This document shows positions 32,040-44,294 of a stretch of 64,000 nt of DNA, one piece after another. A program made the translations under genes and the position numbers. Position 1 is the stretch's first letter; every line of letters begins with the position of its first letter. Under the pieces are notes generated by a model. It was not told where the DNA came from, ran no database searches, and worked only from the letters and a program-made list of their open reading frames with translations. Origin of the DNA: Lepidodermella squamata (lineage: Eukaryota; Gastrotricha); assembly GCA_047495785.1 (NCBI GenBank), contig JBLDXI010000019.1, forward strand, positions 3,100,001 to 3,164,000. The letters run 5' to 3'.

Positions 32040-33790
32040 CGGACACTCACACACTTCGCAGACTTCGCATTGAAATTTAATTATGAACTTTGTACCGTGG
32101 ATCGGCCATTATAAATTTGGCCGAAAAAAAGCATATCTTATAAATTCTTGGAAAACATATCAAAAAATCAGGCATTTTTTGACGGTCATAATGGACCAAA
32201 CCCTGTCGCGCGAATCGGCTTCGTTATCGGGAAAATCAATATCGAAAAATCGATTATTTGCACCATGCAAAACTGTGTTGCGTAATTATGACTCATTACT
32301 CACTCGAAGAAAAAACAAGCTGTGAGCAATTTTAATGTAAATGCTTATCAACAGCACACTTGAAATTCAACCCCTTTAGCACGAGCCACGGGCTCAGAGG
32401 GCATTTTTCAAATATTATCGGTTAAAAGTTAAAGTTTTCGGTTCAAAATCTTTCTTTAGAAATGCCCCTTGATAACTCTATTCCCCTGTTACTGCTATTT
32501 TTAATTTTCCTTCGATTTCTTTCTATTTTAGGAAGGAGCATGCGGCTCGTTAAAGTTTGATACCCATGGATGATTGCCGTTAGTTTGAATCCTCCTTAAT
32601 TTAAAAACCAGTGAAATTTCATATTTTTGGCTATAAGTTTTCGACATTTTTTCTAGGCTTTAAAACCCGAGAAATTCGCCTAATAATTCCAGCCTACAAT
32701 AATGAATGTAGCATTTTAAATTAATACCTTACATAATTTTTAAATACGAATATTTATTTTATAGTCGGAAATAGTTTTATGTTTTATACAATATTCAAGA
32801 ATTATTTCAAAATTAATAAAAATTACGGAACAATTTTAAAATAAATTTATAGTGAATTTTATAAAAAAATGAGCAGATCGAATTGAGAAATTATTACGAA
32901 ATTCATTAGAACCCAAATCATATTATATCGAAATAATTTGTGCACCCTGTCAACAATTGCCATTTTAACATTGAATTTTGTTTCATGATTTTTCTTTTCT
33001 ATTTTAAGGTTGCAGAGCCCCAGACTTCAATGACTGGGATTAAGTTGAAGCCCAAGATGAATCGCTTCAGGAAGGCATGCAAGTCTTGTAATGTCGCGTA
33101 ATTAAAGGCTTCAGCTTTCGAACCCACGATGGCAGGATATGGTAAGAAGAAGGAATTTCGGAGAAAGTTCTGCTAATTTCTTTTCATCTTAGTCTGACTC
33201 GCCCATCATGGGTGACCTATCGTTTCGTTAATTAAAACTCGGCGATCAATCATCGGCGAAAATCTGGACCACCTTATAGCGCCAATTCGAATGCGCCAAT
33301 TCGATATGAAACAGCCGACGAAAAGACGGAAAGCAGCTCAAAATCAGAACATGTAGCCTCTTTGAAAATATTTACAATAATTGCTGTGGGATTTAATTTC
33401 ATTCCATTTTTTCTAACTCGCTTTTAATGCTCGAAAATGTGTAATAATAAACAAGTAAAAATGGTGCCAACTGTGTGTGTGTGTGTTTTAAGAGGAAAGA
33501 AACATGTGGCCACGCGAAAAAAATGAAATAAGGACTCAACAACTAAATTTTAATGCACATTTTTGTTTTTCAATTTAAAAATCAAAGGCATCGAATCGCG
33601 CGATGAGCCTTTTATCTTTGGAATCCTTGAAAGACGGAGATTCTTCCCTTGAAAATTTCAAAAATTTCGGAGATATGCTTCTTTTTCCACCTTTTAAATC
33701 ATGCATTCAAATTAGTGTGCAAATTTATGGTTTAACGACAACAGGCAAGTGCGTGAGCGGAGGAATCAAGAAAGTCGTCAATTCCATTTT
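32040..33790. other. AT-rich intergenic stretch
   Basis: No gene seen. A TG dinucleotide run lies at 33473-33486. The reading frames at 32083-32325 and 33603-33938 show no recognisable content. Confidence 0.4.
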
Positions 33791-33799
33791 TCACATGTC

Positions 33800-35000
33800 T
33801 ACCGTAACGGGTCCTAACTTTGGACAAAACACCTTTTTTAATTTTAAAAAATTCGGTTTTCGTCTAAAAAAATGGAAAAAAATATCCAAACCTCCGCCCA
33901 AGGAAGCTGCGTGGACAGGTGAAGTTTGGAAAATTTAGAAGCTCACCTTGATTTTAAAAAAATTGGTAAAGAAACCTCTAAATTTGGACACTCGTTCCCA
34001 AATTTGGACACCTCATTTGCATATGCTAATTCGACCTTACACACATTTTATTTCTTGTTGCGCAATTTTTCTCGTGTTTTTAAAGGCGACTTTTGTAGCC
34101 GCGCGCTTGAGACTAAAATAATGCTACCGATAGGATTCACTCATCGTCAGATTTAATGCAGATGTACGCAATACCAATTATACACCAGGATCTTAATACC
34201 GTTAATGAACCATGAATCTTCTCGAAACTATGATAAACCAGGTGAAAATGTCTCTGAAGCACCGAGTCTCATTTAGAAAGTAGACGGAGGGATATCAGTT
34301 TGAGGTTAAACCATGGGTTGAGGTTTGAATGAGTCGTGAAGTTTCTTTATCGCTGAACTATTGACATTTTTTACCGAAAGTGAACTGTCATTTGTCCCAT
34401 GGTACGTGCTGTTCACCTGTTTAATTAAAGCTGGCGCCGTCGGATTTGTATTCGGATACATTATTATTCCCTATGCTCTCTAGCCAAAACCATGAAAGCA
34501 TAGCCTAGGCCGGGAGTCATTAAGCTAATTCCAAGGTTCTATCAATGCGATGCCATTCTTTTCAAAAACTGACAAAAAGCATACATTTCGTTTGCATATG
34601 CATAGAGATAAAAATATCATTAAAAGTGTCCAAATTTAGAGGCTAAATTCAAAGTCACCTGTATCAAAATTGGCTTGTCCTTCTGCCGAGATTTTTTTAC
34701 AGAATTTAGTTTAGGTAAATCCCCATTTGCAAAAAAAATTTCAGCCCCAACCGTTCACAGGTGAGCATTTGGCAAGGGGGGTCCCAAAACACCTTTCTGA
34801 GTGATCAAGCTTCGGCGATTTTTCGCAAATCGATAGTACATGAAAGTATTGGCAAATTTGGTACCGTTGGGAAGCCCACGAAGGGAGCTATTTTTCAGTG
34901 AAATTTCTAAACTTTTATCAGTTATGCACAAATTGATATTTGGGGCTAAAGCTCAAAGTGTCCAAATTTGGGGTGTCCAAATTTAGGGCGCGTTACGGTA
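33800..35000. mobile_element. 1.2-kb non-autonomous element with TACCGTAACG ends
   Basis: The left end at 33800 reads TACCGTAACGGGTCCTAACT, followed by TTGGACA. The right end at 35000, read on the complement, is TACCGTAACGCGCCCTAAAT, followed by TTGGACA. The ends are imperfect TIRs. Units of CAAATTTGGACAC recur inside both ends (33980-34015, 34625-34640, 34955-34985), as subterminal repeats often do. I see no transposase, so it would be non-autonomous. Confidence 0.5.
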
Positions 35001-35956
35001 TGTTTCTATACCCACAATCAAATTTATTACGAATGCGTCACTGTTTCGGCCTGGTCGAGTCTGAAGTCGACCTGTCGCATTCTGAACCAACAATTACTCT
35101 TGGCTTTTTGCGGTTACTAGCATTCCACTACAGGGTTTGGACTTGTTTCGGTTTGAAATTTGAAACTTTTGTTTTCATTCACCAAACGCATATAATTCCG
35201 TCGTCTTGAAAAAGAAACACAATCTGGCCAATTAGTCTGCTGGATGACGGCAATAGCCAACGCAAAATGCCTATTCCTAAACTGACTCAATTATTAGCCG
35301 CGGTAACCTGATCACCGGACGGCTGCTAAGATTGTTACTGGCGGGGAACTATCTCGCAGTTGAAAAATTCAAAAATTTCACGCAAGGTAATTATTCGCCC
35401 TCGATATTGCATGCGTGATTGCAGTGAAGGATCAGCGCTGCAGTTAAATGACGTGGGATGGCAAGGACGAGCTGGAGCAATTGGCAATTAACTAAAAAAA
35501 GCGTAAAACCCAGCCTCCATGCGAACGTTACGCTCCTCGGGTTCGCAGGCGTAATGTGACGAGGGCAATAACATGCTTCAAGAAGGCTTCAAGACCTCCG
35601 CATTCCTTGTTTACGAAAAGCTATCGCGCTAATTCTGAGGCCAGGCGTATTCTGTTACTCTCCTGGCTTGAAGCCTTTAAAAGCCAGAGCATCCCACCTT
35701 GCTAAGTTATTTCAAACATGATCCATCCGATATTCTGCTTTGAAACTATGATGCTTTGGGCTTTGCGATGATTTGCTTTCATGACTTCTCCGTGTGGAAA
35801 ACTTCAGACATAGCTAGTGTTATCTTTAAGATGCGATCATTTGAGTGTGTGAGGCTTGAAAAACTGAACAGACTTTTCAGATTGTTCACGCCTCGCAAAC
35901 CAAAAGATGGCGTTGAATTCTAGATCTGAATTTTAGTGAAGTATAGGGTATAGTCA

Positions 35957-36258
35957 CATTGTGCTTGAGGTTGTAAGTTGAAAAAAATCCGCACGCTGAT
36001 TGGTCAGTTGCCCCGTATCCATGACTCCGCCTTGCTACTTGATCGTGCGATCCATAAAATGTTTGTAAAAAATACTTATTTTATGAATGGTTTTACGCAT
36101 TTGTTGGAAACGCGTGCTAAGATACGGCCTTCATAAAAATAATAAAAGCGAATAATTATATGGATCGCACGATAAAGTAGCAAGGCGGAGTCATGGATAT
36201 GGGGCAACTGACCAATCAGCGTGCGGATTTTTTTCAACTTACAACCTCAAGCACAATG
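35957..36258. mobile_element. 302-bp foldback MITE
   Basis: Two arms of about 100 bases are nearly perfect inverted repeats: CATTGTGCTTGAGGTTGTAA at the left end and its complement ending at 36258. They include CGCACGCTGATTGGTCAGTT, CATGACTCCGCCTTGCTAC and GATCGTGCGATCCATA. The unpaired centre is about 95 bases. The very low arm divergence suggests recent insertion. Confidence 0.8.
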
Positions 36259-36783
36259 CAGCCTTCCCCGGCAATGATTTGACTCCTTATCAACTGACAG
36301 TTTTGTCCTAATTGAGTCCCAAAAAGCGCGTTCGGGCTTACACTTTTATTTTTCCTAAAAATTACCGATGCGAGAGAATTCGCGCCAGCTTTTATCTTTT
36401 CAAAATACTGCGCCCCCAAGTCGCTCATCTAGTTCAACTGATACCAGATTAGTGACTTCGGGACTGTATCTATCAAATTTCTCCAACTTTCATAAGGATC
36501 CTACGTGCCCTCAATAGGTTGAGGCCAAATCGGGCTTTCAAGGTTGAGTTCATATGGCACTCCCTGAAACTACGTTGTAATGCCATTCCGTGTTGCGCGT
36601 CAAAGCGTATTATCATCAACTTGGTGCTCATCTGTCGAAAACGATCAATTAGATTAGACAGTACAGAAACTTGATCGCCAGATCACGCATTTTCATATAT
36701 ATAATCAGCAAAAAATACTGTGCTAATTAGCGTTATCTTCTCAGCGTGAGAACGAGTCATACCCTAACATTTTCGCTATAAAC

Positions 36784-37892
36784 ATGAAGTTCTTTTCTCT
36801 TCTAAAAATAATGAACGACGATGATAGACCTGTTTCATGGTTAGTACCTTCAGCATCACTAGGATTGTTCAAAATGAAGCATTTTCTGCAACGGATTTTG
36901 GTTGCCGTCATGCTGCTCGTGCCTTCCATCTTCGCTTCAGAAACAGATCGGTTCGACTGTGCCCATTCGAATGACCCTCTTTGCGATCAAAACAACCCAA
37001 ATCCTGCGTCCATACTTGCAGAAAAGACGGCGCTAGTGAAGCAAGTTATCGAGGAGCAGATGATGAGAGAGTTCATTAAAGGCGGCTGTCCCAAGTCCTT
37101 CACTCCTGAGATGTGCAATCAACCTGCTACATTCTTCATCTGGCTGCGAGAACTGCGCGAACAGGAGCTTTACAATGAAATCAAACGAAGTGAGTTATCG
37201 TAGAAATTGCATAGTTGGTAAGAATTAGGATCTCCTTCTCACATGCCAGAAGCAAAGGAAAGGTTCCTCAGAATATGGTCTTTGGGTGGCTAGTGGCTGC
37301 AAGTTATTTGGTCCCTTAGAAAACATCTAGAACGAAAGAAAAGTCGTTGAATTAGATCAGAATAATCTCCCTTTATCTCTCCCTCTTTCTCACTCAACCC
37401 CCGCATTAAATTTGTTCACACTTTTTTACAGATGCAAAGCTGTCGATGGCTAAAGCCCTCACTCAATACTACGTCATGCAGCAGATGAAGCTGTCCGGAG
37501 TTCCAACATCATCCGAAAACAAATCCAGCGAGAATGAAGTTGATAACCCTAATTTCGAAACTGCTCCACAGTCTCGTCGCGCTATTGGCGTGATGAGAGT
37601 CTCAGATAACGTGCCTCATATCAAGAAATCGACTGCACCGCTCACAACTCATGCGCCAACAACGCAACTTCCGATACCTGAGTTCAAATACATGAATAAG
37701 CTCGTTAATAAGCTTCTAGCGGCTCGGTATCACGATCCAGTCTCACCGACCACGACAACGCCCGCGCTCAACTACCTCCCTATCTACCTGCCACCTATTT
37801 CGGGCGCTCTGCTGGCCGCTAAAGATCGGCTCAAGATCGGCCATCACCGTCAGCGTTATTTAGGAAGTTCTGATGCTCGTAAAAACCATTGA
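36784..37892 (+). CDS. Two-exon secreted protein, unrecognised
   Basis: Exons 36784-37189 and 37432-37892, phase-1 intron with GTGAGT donor and TTTTTTACAG acceptor. The frame opens at 36784, but the Met at 36874 gives the better start: MKHFLQRILVAVMLLVPSIFA is a clean signal peptide, and the TATAAAC just before 36784 would then act as the TATA box. That start gives 258 residues (288 from the first Met). Mature sequence has two cysteine pairs (DCAHSNDPLC, GGCPKSFTPEMC), a helical acidic/basic segment, then a Thr/Pro-rich stretch (TTHAPTTQLPIP, PTTTTPALNYLP). A dibasic SRRAIG site may be a processing site. I see no known domain. AATAAA at 38081 is a likely poly(A) signal. Confidence 0.65.
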
Positions 37893-38997
37893 AGATGAAC
37901 GATGAACAATGAATCCTGCTTTCGATATTTATCTGATATAGTCCTTACTTTTGAAGTTTACACTTTTCATTTTTTCTTCGTTGTGACTTTTATTTGTTTT
38001 TGCAGCATTTACTATATTTATTATATTTTGTTTTCATGAGCTTCAACCAATTTATCTCAATGCATTCTCTGATAATTTTTAATAAAGTTTTACGATTGGA
38101 AGTTGGGATTATGACGTCTTATTACGTGCACGCATTTTAAGCAAGGTAATTATGGTCGATGAGTAAGCGAGTCGATAGGTAAGAGTGGTCCAATCACAGA
38201 CCACAGACAAGATCTGCACATGCCACATGGCGCGAATGTTCAGCTATGCTATTTTCGGGTGAAACTGCATCGGACAGCTACGTTGATCATTCCAGATTTT
38301 CCGCGCTGTTCGCTGGCGGTACCTACAGGCCAAGCCGTATAATTCTGTCAGATGTCTGATTTCAAAATATAGTTTGAACTTCAAAATCGTTCAAAATGTA
38401 GAGTTTCGAGTAAAAGTAGGGCTGACACCTCATAATTGATAATAGTGGAGCGTTGTCGCGACATCAAAGCGCGGTGATAGAAGGCGCGCTTGCTTGCAAC
38501 TTGCAAAGCTTGGTACATACAGCTTGGTAATAGAATACAGCGGGCGGCAAAAGCGGCGCAACTATTTTTTGATTTGGTATTGGGCAACTCAACTTGTAAG
38601 AAGTTCAAAGTTCAACTGATTTTTTCTTTTAAATTAAACCTAACGAGTGAAAATTCAATCTTTTATCCGCGATTTAACCCAAGAAATGAACAATTTCGGA
38701 GGAAATTCGGAAAATCCCGATGGTAAGTGGTTCGGTAGTTTTCGGTATTTTACCCGGTTGGACCAAATTTCTCGTACTTCTTAACTCCCCTCCGGACTTT
38801 CTTGAGTTTAACCGATGACATACTTTATTACTATCCTCCTGATTTTTTGCATTTTTCTTAACATTTTCTGACCATGAGAAGAGCTCTGAACCCTTTTCCG
38901 CGAATTTTCTTTGTTTGCGTTACTGATGCGACTCGCTGTATGTCATGCATTTTATGACTTTATTTTTATTTATTTTCTTTTCTGGTACCTGTTGGCT
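37893..38997. other. Convergent 3' flanks
   Basis: Intergenic space between the secreted-protein gene (plus) and the first GT31 gene (minus). A poly(A) signal for the former lies at 38081. No gene seen in the rest. Confidence 0.4.
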
Positions 38998-40582
38998 TTA
39001 TTTTATCAAAATTGAGTTATGCCGTTGTTTTTGAAGTATCGCTGAATTGTGTTCATCTTGATCAATAATTGTTCCTCTCAGAATTGCATTTCGCGACTTT
39101 TTAAGTAGTGCCCTATGCATGTGCCAGGTGTTTCTAGGCGTTGAAAGTAATGCAACCGTCCAAGGCTGCACTTGATCGAATCTTTTAACCCTCCACGGGT
39201 GACTTCCTACACTGAAATTGCAGAAATGCCGATCAGCGATGTTTGCATGGGCTCGAGCGAAGCCGGTAATGATGAAATCATCCAGCTGTAGACCTAATTT
39301 GCCGACGTTCAAGTTCGGAACCGTCAGCCATAATTCGGCCATCGTATCATTGCCCATGACGTAGATTGCTCCATTATAAAAATCTGGCGCTCTAGAAAAT
39401 ATATCCAAAATCAAAATTCAACGATCAGAATTTTGTATTCTGAAACAAACCTCTCGTAGGGGTAATTCTGAGGTGAAATGTACCATTTCGACCATTGATC
39501 ACGATTCGGTTCACCGTACATCCTGTTCCCCGCTAAAAACATTGGCTCCTGCTCATAAGGCCGCAATAGCTCGAGCAATCGATCAAGAAACACAAACGTA
39601 TCGTCATCCATTGAAACGACAAATCTTGCGTGGGAGCAATGAAGCATGGCCCATCGGAACGCTGCCATTGTCTTGAACATCAACTTATCATAAGCATCCA
39701 CAAAATCGTCGATGATAACCATATCATTATAGAAAATCGATTCCGAAATGAATGTCTTGTACTTATCGGGCAAATCATAGCCAAATTTATCTCGACTAGC
39801 GTCAAAATAGCCTTCTGTAAGTCTATCCGCGTAGAATTTCCTCAGATCGTCTTGTGTTTCGGAATGATAGTCGCAGAATAAAGTAGAATTATCGCAAGGT
39901 CTAATTTTCCGCAGTAAATGTTGATAGCCTTCCCTATCACCGCCTATTTTGCCCTCTTTGGTCTGTCCAACAACGAAAACGTGGCGAATCATATCGGAAT
40001 TCGCAGCGTATAAGGGATGCTTCAACCAGGTACTTCGAATCGCGTTTCTTCTCACAAAGTTGTATGGGGCTGATTTGATGAGTAATAGGATTTTCACGCT
40101 GGTATCAGGCGCGTATTTTCCTGATTTATGGCGGCAGGTCAGAGACCGAGGAGTTAGGAAGGAAGGATTTGGATCGGCGACTTGAGTGAAACAGTTTTCG
40201 CATGCAACAGCCTCAGCTAGTTTTTGCTCTGACATTTTGTCAGTCGTCAGGCGTATTGAGTAGTAGCGTTCGTCTGAGTAAGGTTTTCCCGTTCTTCATT
40301 TTGCTTATAAATTTAAAAATTAGTAAATTTTTCAAAGGTTTACCTGTCTTCAATCATTGCAAGAGTCCTACAATCCTGAAAACCGCCGCGAAACATGTTT
40401 GGATTGATGTCATTTTCTCCCCTAAGAACCAAGCTGGGTAACAAGAATACGTTAAACTCAAGCCATAAAACAATAAGAGGCAGTGTGTAGAAAAGAAAAG
40501 AGCCCAATAAAATTGCTTTGCGCGTTCTTGGCCCAGGTAAGAGGCCTCGTGATGAGCGAATGTATATCATGTACGGCTGCAT
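38998..40582 (-). CDS. GT31 beta-1,3-glycosyltransferase, copy 1
   Basis: Three exons on the minus strand, 40344-40582, 39451-40293 and 38998-39391, both introns phase 2, giving 491 residues. A short basic cytoplasmic N-terminus is followed by one TM segment (AILLGSFLFYTLPLIVLWLE) and a lumenal region, the type II layout of Golgi transferases. GT31 landmarks: LLLIKSAPYNFVRRNAIRSTW (about 146-166), MDDDTFVF with the metal-binding DDD at 309-311, GNRMYGEP, FYNGAIYVMG and QLDDFIITGFA. Family members transfer Gal, GlcNAc or GalNAc in beta-1,3 linkage to glycoproteins or glycolipids. The second acidic motif, usually EDV, is DDF here. The exon-2 acceptor (AATGAAG) is not pyrimidine-rich, but only it restores the YSDERYY block seen in copy 3. 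Confidence 0.85.
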
Positions 40583-42095
40583 AACTGCGAATCATTCCTT
40601 ATGCGATCAACACTTTACAGTTAATGTGAAACCCAGGATTGGCTTAGAGTTCTCCGAATTTTCGCATATTTTAACCGCACTAATCCTATAAGAATGTCAT
40701 TCACAATTGAAAAGCGTATATTCATCTCTCAGCATTCAGCAGGCGGGTGTTATTGAACGGTAGGTGTTTTACACAAGGCGTGTTCTAGGGACCTATCAGA
40801 TTTACTTCAAGTAAAACCCCGAAAACAATGTTTATAAAAATGGAAGAAAAAATAGTTCATTGCACTGAATAGCAATACTCATTAATTCTCAAATTGAAGA
40901 ACATCATGCTATATCCCATATCAATTTGCGGATCCCAAAATGCGAAAAGCCTGCCGCTCTCTGTGGTCTAGCCATATACCTAGAGATGATCGACGTCTGA
41001 AAATAAACTATCGCAATGGCTAACACTCGCCACTCGCTTGTTAAGCAGCAAACGACGCTGCATGGACCGGCCCTCTACTTACAGGCCCGGCCGGTCCTCT
41101 GCTTGAGTGAGGAACAAGCGACTAGTTGTTTAGCTGTTATTTTATCAGATTCATAGCCCGAAACCTAGTATTCCATTTCGTGATGATAGAGCAGGGACCT
41201 AACAGGTGTTTTGAGAGTTCCTCTCAGTTCGGATTTCGAGATCGCAAATCCCGCCTACGCCTTCGGATGCCCGAGCCGAATGATCTGCTATGAGAGCATT
41301 CAGCGCCAACCATAAGAAGTCCGTGCAGCTCAGGTTGAGGGTAACCAATGACGACTCGGATGATTAAATCAAACATTGGCGACTACCGCCAAATTCACAG
41401 ATGGCAAATGCCAATCGGGTACGATTTTTTGAACATACTCAACGGACGTCGAAATGCAAAGTGGGTTAGTGGGCAAGGACAGAAAGTGTTGATCGCCAGC
41501 CTCATCCTTTCCGGTTCTCAGTCATTCTGTGATCCTCCGATTGCAGAAATGATGAGTTGGGCATTTTGAAAACAGGCTTAATTCATCGCTGTAGCCACAT
41601 GGAATTTGCCATGTTGTTTTATAAGTGAACGTCTTACCTAGCGAACTGGAAACAGTCAAAGTAGCCCACGTTGCTCATATTCACAGTAAATTTGATTTAA
41701 GAATGCTCTTTGGAAAGAAGAGGTGGCTTGAAAACGAAAACACTCACAAAATATTTCGCCATAACCAAGAAATTTCCACCAGAGTTACTGTTATAACGTC
41801 TGCGTGTCAATCTTTAAATTAAATTACATTAGCGAGATTTGTGAAAATTGTGATTCATGATTTTTATGTGATTGACAGGAAGATTGTCAGGGAAAAATAG
41901 AATAATTTTGAAAAATGTCAATATCGACGTGTACTTCAATCAATTTTCAAATACGCCAAAATGAAAACTCAGCATAGTAATTAGGTATAACGCGAAAATG
42001 CGGGGAATTATTTCTGAATGTCTGATTATGAAAGCGTGACAAAGCAGTTTACAAAACCCAACCGTTTCCCCCATTGAATATCACTTTTATGTTTT
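40583..42095. other. Intergenic stretch left of the small-TM array
   Basis: Divergent promoter region between the GT31 gene (minus) and the first small-TM gene (plus). An imperfect hairpin lies at 41031-41120, with paired TCGCTTGTT and GGACCGGCC blocks. Frames at 41348-41822 are unsupported. Confidence 0.4.
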
Positions 42096-42491
42096 ATGGC
42101 TGACAAAACCCATCGCCGATGTGACTTGTTGAAGTCAGTCTTGACGTTCATGCTAAGTATCATTGCTTCAGTTTGCCTCTTCTACTTGATTCTCGCATCT
42201 GTGACTTCATTATTTCAACTTTATTCGAATACCGATAGCAGCCGAAGTAAGCCAGCTAATTATTTCGGTAAGACTGTAGCACATGCAGGTTTTGATGATT
42301 AAACTGTTCGAATATGTTCAGGGGACACTATTCCCACGAGAAATGATTTCCACATGTTTTTACTCACGGCGGCTAAGAGTCGCGAATTCAAGCAGTGGAT
42401 ATCAGTTCGCCGGACTCAACTTTACTGGCATCCAATGACTCGATCATTCCGACGAAAAAGGGGAATCAGCACTATCAGCACACATGGCTAA
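42096..42491 (+). CDS. Small TM protein family, member 1
   Basis: Exons 42096-42267 and 42322-42491 with a 54-base phase-1 intron (GTAAGA...TTCAG), giving 113 residues. The unspliced frame would stop after 68 codons. N-terminus MADKTHRRCDLLKS precedes a hydrophobic stretch of about 28 residues (15-44) with the family core SVCLFYLILAS. Exon 2 gives the DTIPTRNDF block and a basic end with FKQWISVRR and RSFRRKRG. It has one Cys before the TM where relatives have CxC. Basic residues before the TM favour N-in orientation, but the C-terminal region is also basic. The function is unknown. The gene starts the array and is divergent from the GT31 copy 1 gene. AATAAA at 42664 is a possible poly(A) signal. 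Confidence 0.65.
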
Positions 42492-42879
42492 TTAAAATTA
42501 TTATTGAATGATGTAATATTGGCGACCTTTGGCATATAAGTCATGATTTAATACATTTTTCATTTTAATATTTCGAACGGGGATCCACACTTGATCAAAG
42601 ACATTTTCTTTGATCCAAAAACCGACTGCGTTTTGAAGTTTGCCCGAAGTTATGAAGTTGCGAAATAAAGTTGGACAGCAGGCTCAAACCAATTCATAGT
42701 TTCATCGCCAGGTGACTGTTTACCTAATTACGTTTATGGGTAATCTCCCACATTCATACTCATACTCATACTTTTTATTCATGCAAGTTGCATTTCGGAA
42801 TTTAGAATTTTGTACCAGACATCATCGCAAGGCTTATGAGTCAACTATTCCCATGGTTGATGGTCGAACCATAGTTCCC

Positions 42880-43190
42880 AGGCTTTGCGTGCTGATTAGC
42901 CATACCTTGATTGTCGGTGAATGGCGTCCTACACCGGGAGGGAGGAAACCGCGGTCTCGTGTGGATTTGCTTGGCGATGTTACCAGCAGGTACGCACTTG
43001 AGGATTGTGCCCTAGGCTCGTAGTCGGCTTGATTAACGGTCCCAGAAACGCCGCATTCAATGAGTGGAAGAATGATTGGTGATGCGGTTCTGGGAATTGA
43101 ACCAGTGCCTCTTCGCCGCCAGTGAGGTTCTTGGACCGCTCGACCACTGCTCCCCACTCGCACAGCTCATAATAGGCTCTAAGACTTAGA
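42880..43190 (-). mobile_element. Second tRNA-derived SINE-like element
   Basis: On the minus strand from about 43163 the sequence reads GGGGAGCAGTGGTCGAGCGG (A-box TGGTCGAGCGG). About 50 bases later it reads CACTGGTTCAATTCCCAG (B-box GGTTCAATTCC with a four-pair T arm). Acceptor stem pairing is absent, so it is not a functional tRNA gene. The tail ends with GACCGCGGTTTCCTCCCTCC, resembling the tail of the element at 31758-32030. The two may belong to families sharing a 3' part. Confidence 0.5.
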
Positions 43191-44247
43191 GCCATGCTAA
43201 TGATACTGCTTTAGATGGCGACGCTTTTAATTGATCAAGGCCGCTAATTGAACATGGTGACAAGGATTGCTATTCTATGAAGAAGGGCCATGCGCATGAC
43301 AGATAAATTTATGAATGTTTGACAACGTCTGCTATTAGATTGTTGGCTAATAACAGAAAATAGCGCAGATTTTTTCGGGTAAACTTGATGCGAATCCACT
43401 AGACAATAACTATCACACATTAAAACCTCGAATTAGCAGTAGTTCGACAGAAGTCGGACGAGAGAGCAGCTTGCAAACCTGACGAGACCAATGAAGCTAA
43501 AAATGCAGTCGACAAAATCTGCACCTCATCGGTTGTGTTATAATTGGCAAGTAGAGCACGGTTGATCTCTCCCTTCCCTTTCAGCGATAATCGCAAGCAT
43601 ATTGTGAATTGTGAACAATGTAGAATGTTGGGCCCTCCGATCCTCTTCTCGAGTAACCTCCGAGTCCGATCGAACCAGCCGCATTTATTCCGTGCAGTAA
43701 CTTCGGTTATTCATCGCCGGAATTTGATTCGCAACAAAGAGTACGTGCAATTAGTTGGAGACATCATTTAAAAAGTGTCTCTTGTGTTTCTAATGCCAAT
43801 TTAGAAGCCATTCGAGCAGTCGGATAGGTTTGATTCAACTGAATGCTTCATTTAGAGTCTGTCATGCCTGCTGCTACTGTGTGCCTTGTCATGTCATTCT
43901 GATCTTCACCTTGTAATAATATAGTGGCCAATTTTTGAACATCGTTTGCTAGTTTTGCAGTTTTCCACCTTATGATGTAAATAATAAGGACATTTCTAAC
44001 TTGATCATAACCATTTGTCAACAAGCTATTCTCTGGTCGAAAGAACAGGTGGGATATACGATAAACCTGTAAACAAGTTGGACATTATCGACATCTACTT
44101 TAATCTATGTGTAGCATTATTCGTATAATTTACAACGTACTTAGATCAGGAACGTCCCCACGAGCGATACACAACTAAACCGGACTTATTATCTAATTGT
44201 CTGACTCGAGTGAGAATAAAGGCAATTGACAATGTGGCAGAGCTGCT

Positions 44248-44254
44248 TATAAAA
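44248..44254 (+). promoter_or_regulatory. TATA box of small-TM member 2
   Basis: TATAAAA lies 47 bases before the ATG at 44295. Member 4 has TATAAAA at 47074-47080, 40 bases before its ATG, which supports ATG at 47114 as the true start there. Confidence 0.6.
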
Positions 44255-44294
44255 CCCATATCGTACCTGGTTTCATATCGGATTTACCAAATTT

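Noticed and set aside
43080-43165. tRNA-Ser/Leu gene on the minus strand
   Set aside because: A and B boxes are present but the T stem has lost a pair and there is no acceptor stem.
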